Origin: Dietzia sp. ANT_WB102 | GTDB taxonomy: Bacteria; Actinomycetota; Actinomycetes; Mycobacteriales; Mycobacteriaceae | Reading direction: 5' to 3' | Assembly (NCBI RefSeq): GCF_008369165.1 | Contig: NZ_VOBA01000001.1 | Location: 1,667,630-1,731,629 of the forward strand | Length of the DNA stretch: 64,000 bases | Shown here: positions 9,049-20,100 of the stretch, piece by piece | How the letters are laid out: the number at the start of each line of letters is the position of its first letter | Position numbering within the stretch: the stretch's first letter is position 1 | Position numbers and translations under genes: made by a program | The notes under the pieces: generated by a model | The model's database searches: none | What the model saw: the letters and a program-made list of their open reading frames with translations, nothing else | Told to the model about the DNA's origin: nothing

Positions 9049-10215
9049 ATGGATCTCTTTGAATACCAGGCAAAGGCTCTTTTCGCGAAGCATGACGTGC
9101 CCACCACCCCGGGGCGCGTCGCGGACACCGCGGAAGAGGCCGAGAAGGTCGCAGCCGAGATCGGCAAGCCTGTCGTCGTCAAGGCTCAGGTGAAGGTCGG
9201 TGGCCGCGGTAAGGCCGGCGGCGTGAAGCTGGCAGAGGATGCCAAGGAGGCCCGCGCCCGGGCCGAGGACATTCTGGGCCTGGACATCAAGGGCCACATC
9301 GTTAAGAAGCTGCTCGTCGCCGAGGCCAGCGATATCGCTGAGGAGTACTACATCTCCTTCCTCGTCGACCGCGCCAACCGCAATTACCTGGCAATGTGCT
9401 CGGTCGAGGGCGGCGTCGAGATCGAGCAGGTCGCCGAGGAGTCTCCGGACCGCCTCGCCAAGATCAACATTGACCCCACGGTCGGTGTGGACGTGGCCAA
9501 GGCCCGCGAGATCGCGAAGGCCGGCCACCTGCCGGAAGAGGTGCTGGACGCCGCTGCGGTGACCATCGCCAAGCTGTACGACGTGTTCATCAACGAGGAC
9601 GCCTCGCTGGTCGAGGTCAACCCGCTCGTGCGCACGCCGAACGATGAGATCCTTGCCCTCGACGGCAAGGTCACCCTGGACGAGAACGCCGAGTTCCGCC
9701 ACAAGGAGACCTTCGCCGACTTCGCCGATGCGGGCACCACCGATCCGCTCGAGCAGAAGGCCGCGGAGAACGACCTCAACTACGTCAAGCTCGACGGACA
9801 GGTCGGCATCATCGGCAACGGCGCCGGGCTGGTCATGTCCACGCTCGACGTCGTCGCCTACGCCGGCGAGAACCACGGCGGCGTCAAGCCCGCCAACTTC
9901 CTGGACATCGGTGGCGGCGCCTCGGCCGAGGTCATGGCCAACGGGCTCGACGTCATTCTCGGCGACGAGCAGGTCAAGAGCGTGTTCGTCAACGTCTTCG
10001 GTGGCATCACCGCCTGTGACGCGGTCGCGAACGGCATCGTCAAGGCCCTGGAAATCCTGGGCGACGAGGCCAACAAGCCCCTCGTGGTCCGTCTCGACGG
10101 CAACAACGTCGAGGAGGGTCGTCGCATCCTCGCCGAGGCGAACCACCCGCTCGTGACCCTGGCCGACAACATGGACTCCGGCGCCGACAAGGCCGCCGAG
10201 CTGGCCGCCAAGTAA
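9049..10215 (+). CDS. sucC: Succinyl-CoA synthetase (ADP-forming) beta subunit
   Basis: TCA-cycle subunit that binds nucleotide and, with SucD, interconverts succinyl-CoA and succinate plus ATP. The 388 residues match the family length. The ATP-grasp part starts with [18 protein letters not shown] and contains [12 protein letters not shown] and VEVNPL. The C-terminal ligase domain has [12 protein letters not shown] and [23 protein letters not shown] ribosome site precedes the ATG. It is followed after 21 nt by sucD. Confidence 0.97.
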   Translation: MDLFEYQAKALFAKHDVPTTPGRVADTAEEAEKVAAEIGKPVVVKAQVKVGGRGKAGGVKLAEDAKEARARAEDILGLDIKGHIVKKLLVAEASDIAEEYYISFLVDRANRNYLAMCSVEGGVEIEQVAEESPDRLAKINIDPTVGVDVAKAREIAKAGHLPEEVLDAAAVTIAKLYDVFINEDASLVEVNPLVRTPNDEILALDGKVTLDENAEFRHKETFADFADAGTTDPLEQKAAENDLNYVKLDGQVGIIGNGAGLVMSTLDVVAYAGENHGGVKPANFLDIGGGASAEVMANGLDVILGDEQVKSVFVNVFGGITACDAVANGIVKALEILGDEANKPLVVRLDGNNVEEGRRILAEANHPLVTLADNMDSGADKAAELAAK

Positions 10216-10236
10216 GAAACAGAGGACCTTACACAC

Positions 10237-11139
10237 ATGTCGATTTTCCTCAACAAGGACAACAAGGTCATCGTCCAGGGCATCACCGGCGGCGAGGGCA
10301 CCAAGCACACCGCCCGCATGCTCGCGGCCGGCACCCAGGTCGTCGGCGGCGTCAACGCCCGCAAGGCCGGCACCACCGTGTCCCACAAGGACGCAGACGG
10401 TAACGACATCGAGCTGCCTGTCTTCGGCTCCGTCAAGGAGGCCATGGAGGCCACCGGTGCCGACACGACGATCCTGTTCGTCCCGCCGCCGTTCACCAAG
10501 GACGCCATCATCGAGGCCGTGGACGCGGAGATCCCGCTCGCCGTGGTTATCACCGAGGGCGCCCCGGTCCTGGACACCGCCACCGCGTGGAACTACAACC
10601 TCGCGAAGGGCAACAAGACCCGGATCATCGGACCGAACTGCCCGGGCATCATCACGCCCGGCGAGTCGCTGGTCGGCATCACCCCGGCCAACATTGCGGG
10701 CAAGGGCCCGGTCGGGCTCGTGTCCAAGTCGGGCACCCTGACCTACCAGATGATGTACGAGCTGGCCGACTACGGCTTCTCGACCGCCATCGGCATCGGT
10801 GGTGACCCGATCATCGGCACCACGCACATCGACTGCATCGAGGCCTTCGAGAACGACCCGGAGACCAAGGTCATCGTCATGATCGGCGAGATCGGTGGCG
10901 ACGCCGAGGAGCGTGCGGCCGACTACATCAAGGCCAACGTCACCAAGCCGGTCGTCGGTTATGTCGCCGGCTTCACTGCACCCGAGGGCAAGACGATGGG
11001 CCACGCCGGCGCCATCGTCTCCGGCTCCTCGGGCACTGCGCAGGCTAAGAAGGAGGCCCTCGAGGCCGCGGGTGTCAAGGTCGGCAAGACGCCGTCCGAG
11101 GCCGCCCAGCTCGCCAAGGAGCTCCTCGACGCCATGTGA
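10237..11139 (+). CDS. sucD: Succinyl-CoA synthetase alpha subunit
   Basis: CoA-binding subunit and phosphohistidine carrier of succinyl-CoA synthetase. The 300-residue protein has the N-terminal CoA-binding segment ([14 protein letters not shown]), [44 protein letters not shown], and the active-site histidine in [17 protein letters not shown] ribosome site lies upstream. It forms a two-gene operon with sucC, closed by strong hairpins. Confidence 0.97.
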   Translation: MSIFLNKDNKVIVQGITGGEGTKHTARMLAAGTQVVGGVNARKAGTTVSHKDADGNDIELPVFGSVKEAMEATGADTTILFVPPPFTKDAIIEAVDAEIPLAVVITEGAPVLDTATAWNYNLAKGNKTRIIGPNCPGIITPGESLVGITPANIAGKGPVGLVSKSGTLTYQMMYELADYGFSTAIGIGGDPIIGTTHIDCIEAFENDPETKVIVMIGEIGGDAEERAADYIKANVTKPVVGYVAGFTAPEGKTMGHAGAIVSGSSGTAQAKKEALEAAGVKVGKTPSEAAQLAKELLDAM

Positions 11140-11145
11140 TCCACT

Positions 11146-11170
11146 CGCGGTGGTCGGGCCGACCACCGCG
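11146..11170 (+). terminator. Hairpin after sucD
   Basis: Perfect 10-bp stem CGCGGTGGTC / GACCACCGCG with a GGGCC loop, 7 nt after the sucD stop, followed by AAAT. No U-tract follows, as is common for GC-rich actinobacterial terminators. Confidence 0.65.
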
Positions 11171-11175
11171 AAATA

Positions 11176-11226
11176 GCGCGCCTCAGCGACCCCCGTCATC
11201 TCCGGATGGCGGGGGTCGCGGCGCGC
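11176..11226 (+). terminator. Second, extended hairpin after sucD
   Basis: GCGCGCC (11176-11182) pairs with GGCGCGC (11220-11226). Inside it GCGACCCCCG pairs with CGGGGGTCGC, extended by CATC/GATG around a 4-5 nt loop. It lies just upstream of the DUF6350 promoter and could insulate it from sucCD transcription. Confidence 0.55.
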
Positions 11227-11253
11227 CGGGAGTGCCCCGCGCGGGCGGGAATC

Positions 11254-11259
11254 TACGGT
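11254..11259 (+). promoter_or_regulatory. -10 element TACGGT for leaderless DUF6350 gene
   Basis: TACGGT is followed by exactly 7 nt and the GTG at 11267. This favours that codon over the GTG at 11258. Confidence 0.5.
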
Positions 11260-11266
11260 GGTCAGA

Positions 11267-12967
11267 GTGAGTCCTCCACGCGTCATCCGGCCCGCGGCGA
11301 GTCGGTCGCCTGCGGGCGCCCGCTCGTTGTTGTGGACGGCGGCAGCCGCGGCGCTGCCCGTCATTGTCTCCGTACTGGTGCTGGCGGCGCTCACGCTGGC
11401 AGTGCTGCTGTTCGCCGCGGACGGCTTCGACTCGCTGTTCGCGGTCGTCGCGGTGGAATGGTTGGTCGTCAACCGGGTACCGCTGACCGTGGACCAGGTG
11501 GAACTCGGGTTCCTACCGTTGTTGCCCCCGCTGCTCTACGTGGCGATCGTGGCCAGGCAGACCCGGGCGGTATTGGCGGACGTCGAGCAGCCGGGACCTC
11601 GTGAGGCCGGCGCGGCCGTGGCCGGTGTGACGGTCGCGGGACTGCTGCTGACCGTGTTCGCGACACTGGTGGTGGGATCCGCAGCATCGGATTTCGCGGT
11701 GCGCGAATCGTCTCTGGCCACCGCGCTGCTCTGGACCGCAAGCGTGGGGATCGTCGGTTCGGGGCTCGGTGTGTGGCTGTACTTCCGTAGCGAGCTGCGG
11801 GAAATCCTCCCACTGTGGATCCGCGGCGGTATCCACCTCGGAACAGCGTTTGTCGCCGCGACGTGGGCGATGGTGACGCTGTTGGTGTTGGTCGGGCTGG
11901 TTTTGGCGTGGGAGCCGGTGGGCTCGGTCCTCGAAATAGGCAAGGGTTTCGCGGGCACTGCTTCACTCGCCGGGATCTCGGTGGCGTACCTGCCCAACGT
12001 GGTGATGGCGGGGGCCGCACTGATGGTCGGCGGGGAGGCTCACTTAGGCGAGGCCTCTTTCAGCGTGTTTGCGGTGTCGCGCGGGCCAATGCCCGAGGTG
12101 CCGTTGGCGGCAATGCTGCCCACCACCAACCCGCACTGGGTGGTGCAGGGGCTGCTGCTGGCGACGGCGTTGGTGGCAGCCGGGCTCGCACGGTCGGTAG
12201 CGCACTGGTTCCGCACGACTGTCGACGCGGTCAAGGCGACGTGGCTGGCCGCAGCGATCGTGGCGCTGGTGATCGCGGTGAGCCCCGTTGTGGCGGGCGG
12301 GCAGCTGGGGATGCTCGGCACGGTCGGTACAGGGTCGCTCATCGCGGCGTCGATGGCCCTGCTGCTGTTCGGCATCATCGGATCGGCGACCATCGCACTG
12401 TCCCTGGCGGGCCTGACGCGGCGCCGAGAACGCGCTGAGAGCGAACTGGATCGACGCCGGCGGCGAGTGGGCACCGTGATGGACGACGCCCCGGCCGAGG
12501 GGCCCCTGGCCGAAGATGATGTGGCTGAGGACTCTGTCGGCGGGGGCTCTGTGGTTGCGGGCGACGAGCACCCCGTCGAGGAAGGTGTCGACGATGAGGG
12601 CCGCGACGATGAGGGCCGCGACGATGAGGGCCGCGACGATGAGGGCCGCGACGATGAGACCCGAAACGATGCGGCCAGCGACGAGCACGACGGCGCGCAT
12701 GACGACGAGCACGGACACCTGGTCGACGACGACGACGAGGCGCACCTCGGGCGGCCCGGTACAGGCGCCCCGGTGGACGTGGAGACAACCTCCGACGCTG
12801 CTCCGGACGAGGATGCGGCGGGCGACGACGACCCGCCCTCTCCTGCGGCGGCCGAGGACCCGCAGGCCGCAGAGCCCAGACCGGAGGACGCTGGACCCGA
12901 GGATGCACGGGCTGACGCGGATGATTCGACCGGTCTGCCTGACGAGGGCCGGGGGGCGGCCGACTAG
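11267..12967 (+). CDS. DUF6350 polytopic membrane protein with acidic repeat tail
   Basis: Integral membrane protein of unknown function, 566 residues, in the place of Rv0955 between sucD and purN. The first 400 or so residues hold about 10 hydrophobic helices, for example LLWTAAAAALPVIVSVLVLA and ALLLFGIIGSATIALSLAGL. After a basic RRRERAESELDRRRRR segment the last 160 residues are highly acidic and presumably disordered and cytoplasmic. The tail contains four perfect DDEGR repeats plus a degenerate fifth, encoded by a 15-bp tandem repeat. The family name rests on synteny and topology from memory. Confidence 0.85.
   Translation: MSPPRVIRPAASRSPAGARSLLWTAAAAALPVIVSVLVLAALTLAVLLFAADGFDSLFAVVAVEWLVVNRVPLTVDQVELGFLPLLPPLLYVAIVARQTRAVLADVEQPGPREAGAAVAGVTVAGLLLTVFATLVVGSAASDFAVRESSLATALLWTASVGIVGSGLGVWLYFRSELREILPLWIRGGIHLGTAFVAATWAMVTLLVLVGLVLAWEPVGSVLEIGKGFAGTASLAGISVAYLPNVVMAGAALMVGGEAHLGEASFSVFAVSRGPMPEVPLAAMLPTTNPHWVVQGLLLATALVAAGLARSVAHWFRTTVDAVKATWLAAAIVALVIAVSPVVAGGQLGMLGTVGTGSLIAASMALLLFGIIGSATIALSLAGLTRRRERAESELDRRRRRVGTVMDDAPAEGPLAEDDVAEDSVGGGSVVAGDEHPVEEGVDDEGRDDEGRDDEGRDDEGRDDETRNDAASDEHDGAHDDEHGHLVDDDDEAHLGRPGTGAPVDVETTSDAAPDEDAAGDDDPPSPAAAEDPQAAEPRPEDAGPEDARADADDSTGLPDEGRGAAD
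12590..12664 (+). repeat. 15-bp in-frame tandem repeat
   Basis: Four exact copies of GACGATGAGGGCCGC followed by a diverged fifth copy. Each unit encodes Asp-Asp-Glu-Gly-Arg inside the acidic tail of the DUF6350 protein. Perfect identity of the copies suggests recent slippage, so copy number may vary between strains. Confidence 0.9.
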
Positions 12968-12970
12968 ACT
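12965..12970 (+). promoter_or_regulatory. -10 element TAGACT before purN, overlapping a stop codon
   Basis: The first three bases are the TAG stop of the DUF6350 gene. The hexamer lies 7 nt before a GTG (12978) that opens a 7-codon ORF, and 58 nt before the likely purN start. It is the best promoter candidate for purNH. Confidence 0.45.
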
Positions 12971-12977
12971 CCCACCC

Positions 12978-13001
12978 GTGGCCCGCGCACCCGGCGGGTA
13001 A
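12978..13001 (+). CDS. Candidate 7-codon leaderless leader ORF before purN
   Basis: GTG start followed by codons for Ala-Arg-Ala-Pro-Gly-Gly and TAA. The GTG is 7 nt after a TAGACT -10 hexamer, so the transcript would begin on this codon. The ORF ends 27 nt before the purN GTG. It could be a leader peptide or simply a chance ORF in the purN leader. Confidence 0.3.
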   Translation: MARAPGG

Positions 13002-13028
13002 GTGCATCGATGGGTAGGAGAGCCGGAC

Positions 13029-13678
13029 GTGGTCGGTAGCGAGACCCTCAACGCCGATCTCGTCAGTTCAGCGTCAGGCGAGACCTGCCGGGTCGTGCTG
13101 ATGGCGTCCGGCTCCGGAACCGTCGCGCAGAGCGTGCTCGAGGCCTCCAACACGCCCGATTGCCCGTACCGCATCGTCGCCCTGGTTTCCGACCGCGACT
13201 GCGAAGCCGTCGCCCGGGCTGACCGAGTCGGCCTCCCCACGGCCGTCGTCCGGCCCGGCGACCACCTCGACCGCGCCGCCTGGGACCGCGCGCTGACCGA
13301 CGTGGTGAGCGGGTTCGCGCCCGACTGGGTGGTCTCGGCGGGCTTCATGCGCATCCTCGGTGCGGCGTTCCTCGGAGCGTTCGCCGGGCGCGTCGTCAAC
13401 ACCCATCCGGCGTTGCTGCCGGCCTTCCCCGGCGCACACGCGGTGCGTGACGCGCTCGCCTACGGGGTGGCCGTCACCGGCTGCACGGTCCACCTGGTCG
13501 ACGCCGGGGTGGACACCGGGCCCGTGATCACGCAGCGTGCCGTCCACGTCCACCCGGACGACACGGAGGCCACCCTCCACGAACGCATCAAGGTCGTCGA
13601 GCGCGAGCTGCTCGTCGACGTCCTCGCGGCCGCCGCCCGTGGCCGACTCCACATCGAAGGTCGAAAGGTGCACCTAAC

Positions 13679-13682
<4 letters not shown>
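13029..13682 (+). CDS. purN: Phosphoribosylglycinamide formyltransferase
   Basis: Transfers the formyl group of 10-formyl-THF to GAR in de novo purine synthesis. The 217-residue product has the N-terminal LMASGSGT phosphate loop and the catalytic block [30 protein letters not shown] and [11 protein letters not shown], holding the conserved Asn, His and Asp. GTG at 13029 is chosen because TAGGAGAG lies at the right distance; an in-frame GTG at 13002 would add 9 residues. The stop overlaps the purH GTG (GTGA), so the two genes are translationally coupled. Confidence 0.95.
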
Positions 13683-15247
<1,565 letters not shown>

Positions 15248-15248
15248 C

Positions 15249-15878
15249 ATGACGGGAGCGGAGGCCGCGGGCAATGGGGAAGGCGAACAGCGGGACCATG
15301 TGCTCCCGCTGACCGCGCGCGCCATCGCCAAAGCCCGTCGACGCGACGAGATCCTCGCTGCCGCCGCCCGCCTCATGGCCCGGCGCGGGTTCCACGCCGT
15401 CCGGTTGGACGACATCGGGGCTGAGGTCGGCATCTCCGGGCCCGGCATGTACCGCTACTTCTCCTCCAAGGAGGACGTACTGGCGGAGATGCTGCTCGAC
15501 ATATCGCGGCGCCTGCGTGACGGTGGGCGCGCCGCGGTCGAGCGGGGCGGCGAGCCCGCGGACGTGCTCGACGCCCTGCTCGAAGTGCACGTGGACTTCG
15601 TCGCCACCGAACCCGATCTGATCAGTGTGCAGTTCCGCGACCTGGGCTCACTTCCGGCGACCCCGAGGCACGAGGTGCGCAGGCTGCAGCGCGACTACGC
15701 GCAACTCTGGGTAGACGCCCTGGTGCGGCTACGTCCGGAGCTGTCATCGATCGAGGCGCGGGCCCACGTCCACGCGGTGTTCGGTCTGCTCAACTCGAGC
15801 CCGCGGCTGCCGGCCATGGCCGAGGCGGAGTTGCGCCAGGTGTTGACGGCCATGGCGGCGGCTGCCCTCCGGTCCTGA
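15249..15878 (+). CDS. TetR/AcrR family transcriptional regulator
   Basis: One-component DNA-binding repressor of 209 residues. The N-terminal helix-turn-helix is canonical: [40 protein letters not shown], then [15 protein letters not shown]. The ligand-binding C-terminal domain shows nothing that identifies a ligand. The ATG is 1 nt after the purH stop with no clear ribosome site, so it is probably co-transcribed with purNH. An MFS exporter begins 67 bp downstream on the same strand and is a plausible target. Confidence 0.92.
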   Translation: MTGAEAAGNGEGEQRDHVLPLTARAIAKARRRDEILAAAARLMARRGFHAVRLDDIGAEVGISGPGMYRYFSSKEDVLAEMLLDISRRLRDGGRAAVERGGEPADVLDALLEVHVDFVATEPDLISVQFRDLGSLPATPRHEVRRLQRDYAQLWVDALVRLRPELSSIEARAHVHAVFGLLNSSPRLPAMAEAELRQVLTAMAAAALRS

Positions 15879-15931
15879 CGGCGCGAGGCCGGCACCCGCA
15901 CGTCTCTGCCAGCGGAACGGTCTCCCGGAAG

Positions 15932-15937
15932 TACAGT
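15932..15937 (+). promoter_or_regulatory. -10 element TACAGT for leaderless MFS gene
   Basis: TACAGT is followed by 8 nt and the GTG at 15946. A separate promoter here would let the MFS gene be controlled independently of purNH and the TetR gene. Confidence 0.45.
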
Positions 15938-15945
15938 GGGCTCCC

Positions 15946-17157
15946 GTGGACAACTGCGTCGACCCCGGCAGCGTGCCCGGCTCGCCGCCACCAGGACGAG
16001 TCGAGACGACGCGACCACTGCACATCGCTTTGTTCCTCATCGGGATCGCCACGTTCGCCCAGCTCTACTCCCCCCAGGGGCTCCTTCCGCTGATCGCCGC
16101 CGACCAGGGAGTCACCGCGGACCGGGCGGCGTTGATGATCTCGACCGCCACTCTCGGCCTGGCGTGCGGGGTGATCCCATGGTCGTACATCGGCGACGCG
16201 GTCGGCCGCAGACCGGCGATGCTCGTGGCGGTCGGTGTGGCGTGCGTCTTCGCTCTGCTTTCTGTGGCCGTGCCGACCTTCCCCCTGATGCTCGCTATGC
16301 GCTTTGGGGAGGGCGTCATGCTCGGCGGGGTGCCGGCTCTGGCCGTCGCCTATCTCAGCGAGGAGGTGCGCCCTGACCGTGCGGCAGTGGCGGCGGGGAT
16401 CTATGTTTCCGGGACGACCATCGGTGGGCTGACCGGCAGGATCGTCGCCGCGCCTGTCGGAGAACAACTCGGTTGGCGCACGGGAATGCTGGTCGTCACG
16501 GCGATCGCGGTCGTTTGTGTCCTCACGTTCGCGGTCACCGCTCCTCCGGCACGCAACTTCACACCCCGGCGCAGCAGGCTCGACGAGGCCGTGGGGCAGC
16601 TGCTGGGGAACCTGCGCTCGCCGACGCTCGTGGTGATCTACCTCCAAGCGTTCCTCACCATGGGCGGCTTCGTGGCCATGTACAACTTCCTGGGCTTTCG
16701 CCTAGTGGAACCACCGTTCCAGCTCCCCTTGTGGCTGACCAGTCTGATTTTCCTCGCCTATCTCGCCGGCACACTGTCTTCTCCGCGCGCTGGCGTCCTT
16801 GCCTCCCGCCTAGGCCGAAAACCCGTGTTGATCGGCGGCAACCTGCTGATGATGGGCGGTGTCTCCCTCGCGCTCGTCCCGAACATCTGGGTGATCATCC
16901 TCGGCATGGTGGTACTCACCGCCGGATTCTTCGCCGCGCACGCCGTGGCTGCGGGGTGGGCCGGCGCGTCGGCGGTGGCCGGTCGGTCCCAGTCGACCTC
17001 GCTGTACAACCTCGGCTACTACGCAGGATCCTCGGTGTTCGGGTTCCTCGGCGGCACCTTCCTCGCGCTGGCAGGGTGGGCCGGGACCGTCGGCATGGTG
17101 CTCGTACTCACCGCGGTAGCCACGACTCTCGTGGTGGCGGTGCTGCCGAGGAACTGA
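15946..17157 (+). CDS. MFS transporter (DHA1/YnfM-like)
   Basis: Inner-membrane major facilitator, 403 residues with 12 predicted helices. The N-terminus resembles the YnfM branch: HIALFLIGIATFAQLYSPQG, LLPLIAADQGVTADRAALMI, and the loop-2 motif GDAVGRRPAML (G-D-x3-R-R). It also has FGEGVMLGGVPALAVAYLSEE. Members export sugars or drugs; the substrate here is unknown. It lies after a TetR gene, a common regulator-exporter pairing, and its 3' end converges on the oxidoreductase gene with 28 bp between. Confidence 0.9.
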   Translation: MDNCVDPGSVPGSPPPGRVETTRPLHIALFLIGIATFAQLYSPQGLLPLIAADQGVTADRAALMISTATLGLACGVIPWSYIGDAVGRRPAMLVAVGVACVFALLSVAVPTFPLMLAMRFGEGVMLGGVPALAVAYLSEEVRPDRAAVAAGIYVSGTTIGGLTGRIVAAPVGEQLGWRTGMLVVTAIAVVCVLTFAVTAPPARNFTPRRSRLDEAVGQLLGNLRSPTLVVIYLQAFLTMGGFVAMYNFLGFRLVEPPFQLPLWLTSLIFLAYLAGTLSSPRAGVLASRLGRKPVLIGGNLLMMGGVSLALVPNIWVIILGMVVLTAGFFAAHAVAAGWAGASAVAGRSQSTSLYNLGYYAGSSVFGFLGGTFLALAGWAGTVGMVLVLTAVATTLVVAVLPRN

Positions 17158-17185
17158 TCGGCATCGAGGCTGGAGAGTTTCGTGG

Positions 17186-20100
17186 TCAGGCGTCCAGGCG
17201 GGATCGGAGCGACCTGAGCTCCGCCCGGTAGCGCTTGACGTTGCCGAGCTTCACCTCCTCGTAACCGCGGATCATGTCCGGCAATTCAGCCAACGCCACG
17301 GCGGTGCCCCGCCACGTGGCGTCCTTGCCCACCGGGCCCACCCGTCGTAGCTCGACGGTGAGGTCGTCGATGAGATCGCGGTACTCGGCCAGCAGCGCAC
17401 GCTCCACCCGGCGGACCTCCGCGTAGCCGAACAGGTCCATCCGAGTACCGCGGAGCCGCCTCATCCGTGCGAGCGCCTTCATCGCCGGCATGGCCCCGGG
17501 ACCGATCGAGATCTTCTTCTTCATCCCCAACGCGCGCAGGACCGGCGGGTGGAGCTGCAGCTTGGCAACCGCCCCCTCGCCCCAGTCCTCGTCGAGCCGC
17601 GCCGCGAACTCCGGGTCCACAGCCAGGCGGGCGACCTCGTACTCGTCCTTGTACGCCATGAGGGTGAACAGGTTTCGCGCCACCGCGAAGCTGAGTTGCT
17701 CGCGGGCCGGCCCGGCCTCGTCGCTGTCCCGGAGCGCCTCGGCGGCGCGGACCTCCTCGACACGGCGGAGGTAGTCGGCCGCGTACGCCTCATCTTGATA
17801 GGCGATCAGCTCGTCGACTCGCAGGGCGACCACCGCGCGCAACTCCTCAGAGGCATCCGGAGCCAGGCGGGTCAGTAGCCGTTCGGCCACGGGGGAGGGC
17901 ACGTGCCGCTCAGTAGTGGCGGTGCCCACCGGGCGGTGCAGTTCGGTCACCAGTGCCGCCAGGGTCTGCGGGTCGGCGATCGCCTGCCGGCCGCGGCGGA
18001 ATGCCTGGAGGTTCGCGTCGACGGCCACCCCGTTGAGTTCGATCGCCCGCTCGATCGATCTGGCGGATACGGGCAGGGCGCCGCTCTGGTACGCCGCACC
18101 CACCATGAGCATGTTGGCGGTCTGGGTGGACCCGAAGAGTTGCTGGGTGAGCGCCCCCGGGTCGAGGTAGAACCCGCGCGAGGTGGCGCGGTCGATGACG
18201 GCCTGGATGTCCGAGGTTGCCGGGTACTGCTCGGCCGTGTCGATCACCATCTTGCCGGTGGGGATCTGCGTGGTGGACACCACTGCGGTGGTGCGATCCG
18301 GACTGGCCACCTTCAGGTGGGTGCTGTCCGCGCCGACGAGGCCGTCGCAGCACAGGTACAGGTCGCAATCTCCGGCCCCGATCTTCGGAGGCTGCTCCGT
18401 GGGGGTGCGGGCGACGCGCACGTCGGAGACCACCGCGCCGCCCTTCTGGGCGAGCCCGGTCATGTCCAGGGTGCGGGCCGACCGGCCGTCGAGGACCGCC
18501 GCGGTGGCCAGGACCGCCGAGACCGTGACGATGCCGGTGCCGCCGATCCCGGTCAATCGCAGGGAGAAGCCGCGATCCGGATCGACCTCCACGCGAACCG
18601 GCTCCTCGACAGCTTCGGCCGCCAGGGCCGGTGCCGACGCCAGCCGCACGGACTTCTCGCCGGGGACCACGGTGACGAAGGCGGGGCAGTCACCCTGCAG
18701 ACACGAGAAGTCGAAGTTGCAGGTGGACTGGTCGATCTGCGTCTTGCGACCGAACTCGGTCTGGACGGGGTGGACCGACAGGCAGTTGGATTTCTTTCCG
18801 CAGTCACCGCATCCCTCGCAGATGCGCTCGTTGATCACCACCCGCTCGTTCGGGGTCGGGTAGGTGCCGCGCTTGCGGTGACGGCGCTTCTCTGCCGCGC
18901 AGAACTGGTCGTGGACGAGAACCGTGACCCCCGGGATGGCGGCGAGCTCCCGCTGGACCTCGAGAGTGTCCACCCGGTCGCGGACCTCCACGCCCCGGGG
19001 CAGCCCCTGTGCGCGGGTCGCCTTGACGTTGTCTGTGGTGACGACGATCTTGGCGACCTTCTCCGCCTGCAGCAGTCGAAGGATTTCCGGCAGGCTCATC
19101 TCGCCGACCGGGTCCTGGCCGCCCGTCATGGCCACTGTCCCGTTGTAAAGCAGTTTGTAGGTGATGTTGTCGCCGGAGGCCACGGTGGCCCGAAGCGCCA
19201 GTGACCCCGAGTGCATGAAGGTGCCGTCGCCGACGTTCTGGACCATGTGTCGTTCGGTGAGGAACGGCGCCATCCCGGTCCACTGGATCCCCTCGCCGCC
19301 CATCTGGGTGACTCCGGTGACGTTGCCGACCTGCTCCTCGTCCATCAGGAGCACCATCGCGTGGCACCCGATGCCCCCGCCGACGAGGGTGCCGTCGGCG
19401 ACCTTTGTCGAACTGTTGTGGGGGCACCCCGAGCAGAAGTAGGGGGTCCGGCTGGTCGCGAGCGGGAGCACGATACGGGAGCGCCCTCGCCCCGGACCGT
19501 CGAGCCAGGCGCGAGCGGACTCAATGCCGTGGACCGAGGCGAGACGTTGCGCCAGACCGCGGGTGACGGAATCTACGTCGAGCTCACCGAAGCGACTGAA
19601 CAACGTCGATCCGTCCTCGTGCGCCTTACCCACCACGTTCGCGACACCGGGCTTGCGGAACTGGATATCCCGGATCATGGTCTCGATGAAGTCGCGCTTC
19701 TCCTCAACGACGATCACCTCGTCAAGCCCGGACATGAACTCGTCAAGGATCGTGCGCTCCAGGGGGTAGATCATGCCCAACTTGAGGATGCGGATCCCGC
19801 GACGGCCTAACTCGTCGTCGCCGATCCCCAGACGGCGCAACGATTCGCGCACGTCGAGGTAAGTCTTGCCAGCAGCGACAATGCCGATCCGGTCATTCGA
19901 GGTCGACTGCACGATCCGATTGAGACGGTTGAGGCGGGCGTATTCCAGCGCGCGGGGGATCCGGATCGTGAGCTGATTCTGCTCGAGCTCCATGAGACTG
20001 GATCCCAGGAGCCGCCCGGACGGCACGTGTGGGCTGGTGCCGAGGTCCCCGTACACGGGCAGGATCCGGTCCGGATCGACCACCGCGGTCGATGAGGCAT

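Noticed and set aside
8980-11472. 830-codon open frame on the minus strand opposite sucCD
   Set aside because: It is a GC-driven mirror of the sucC/sucD codons, with strongly biased Asp/Val/Gly/Leu composition and no family motif. sucC and sucD on the other strand are certain.
12590-12664. Regular 15-bp repeats considered as a CRISPR-like array
   Set aside because: Units are contiguous with no spacers, lie in frame inside a coding region and encode DDEGR repeats.
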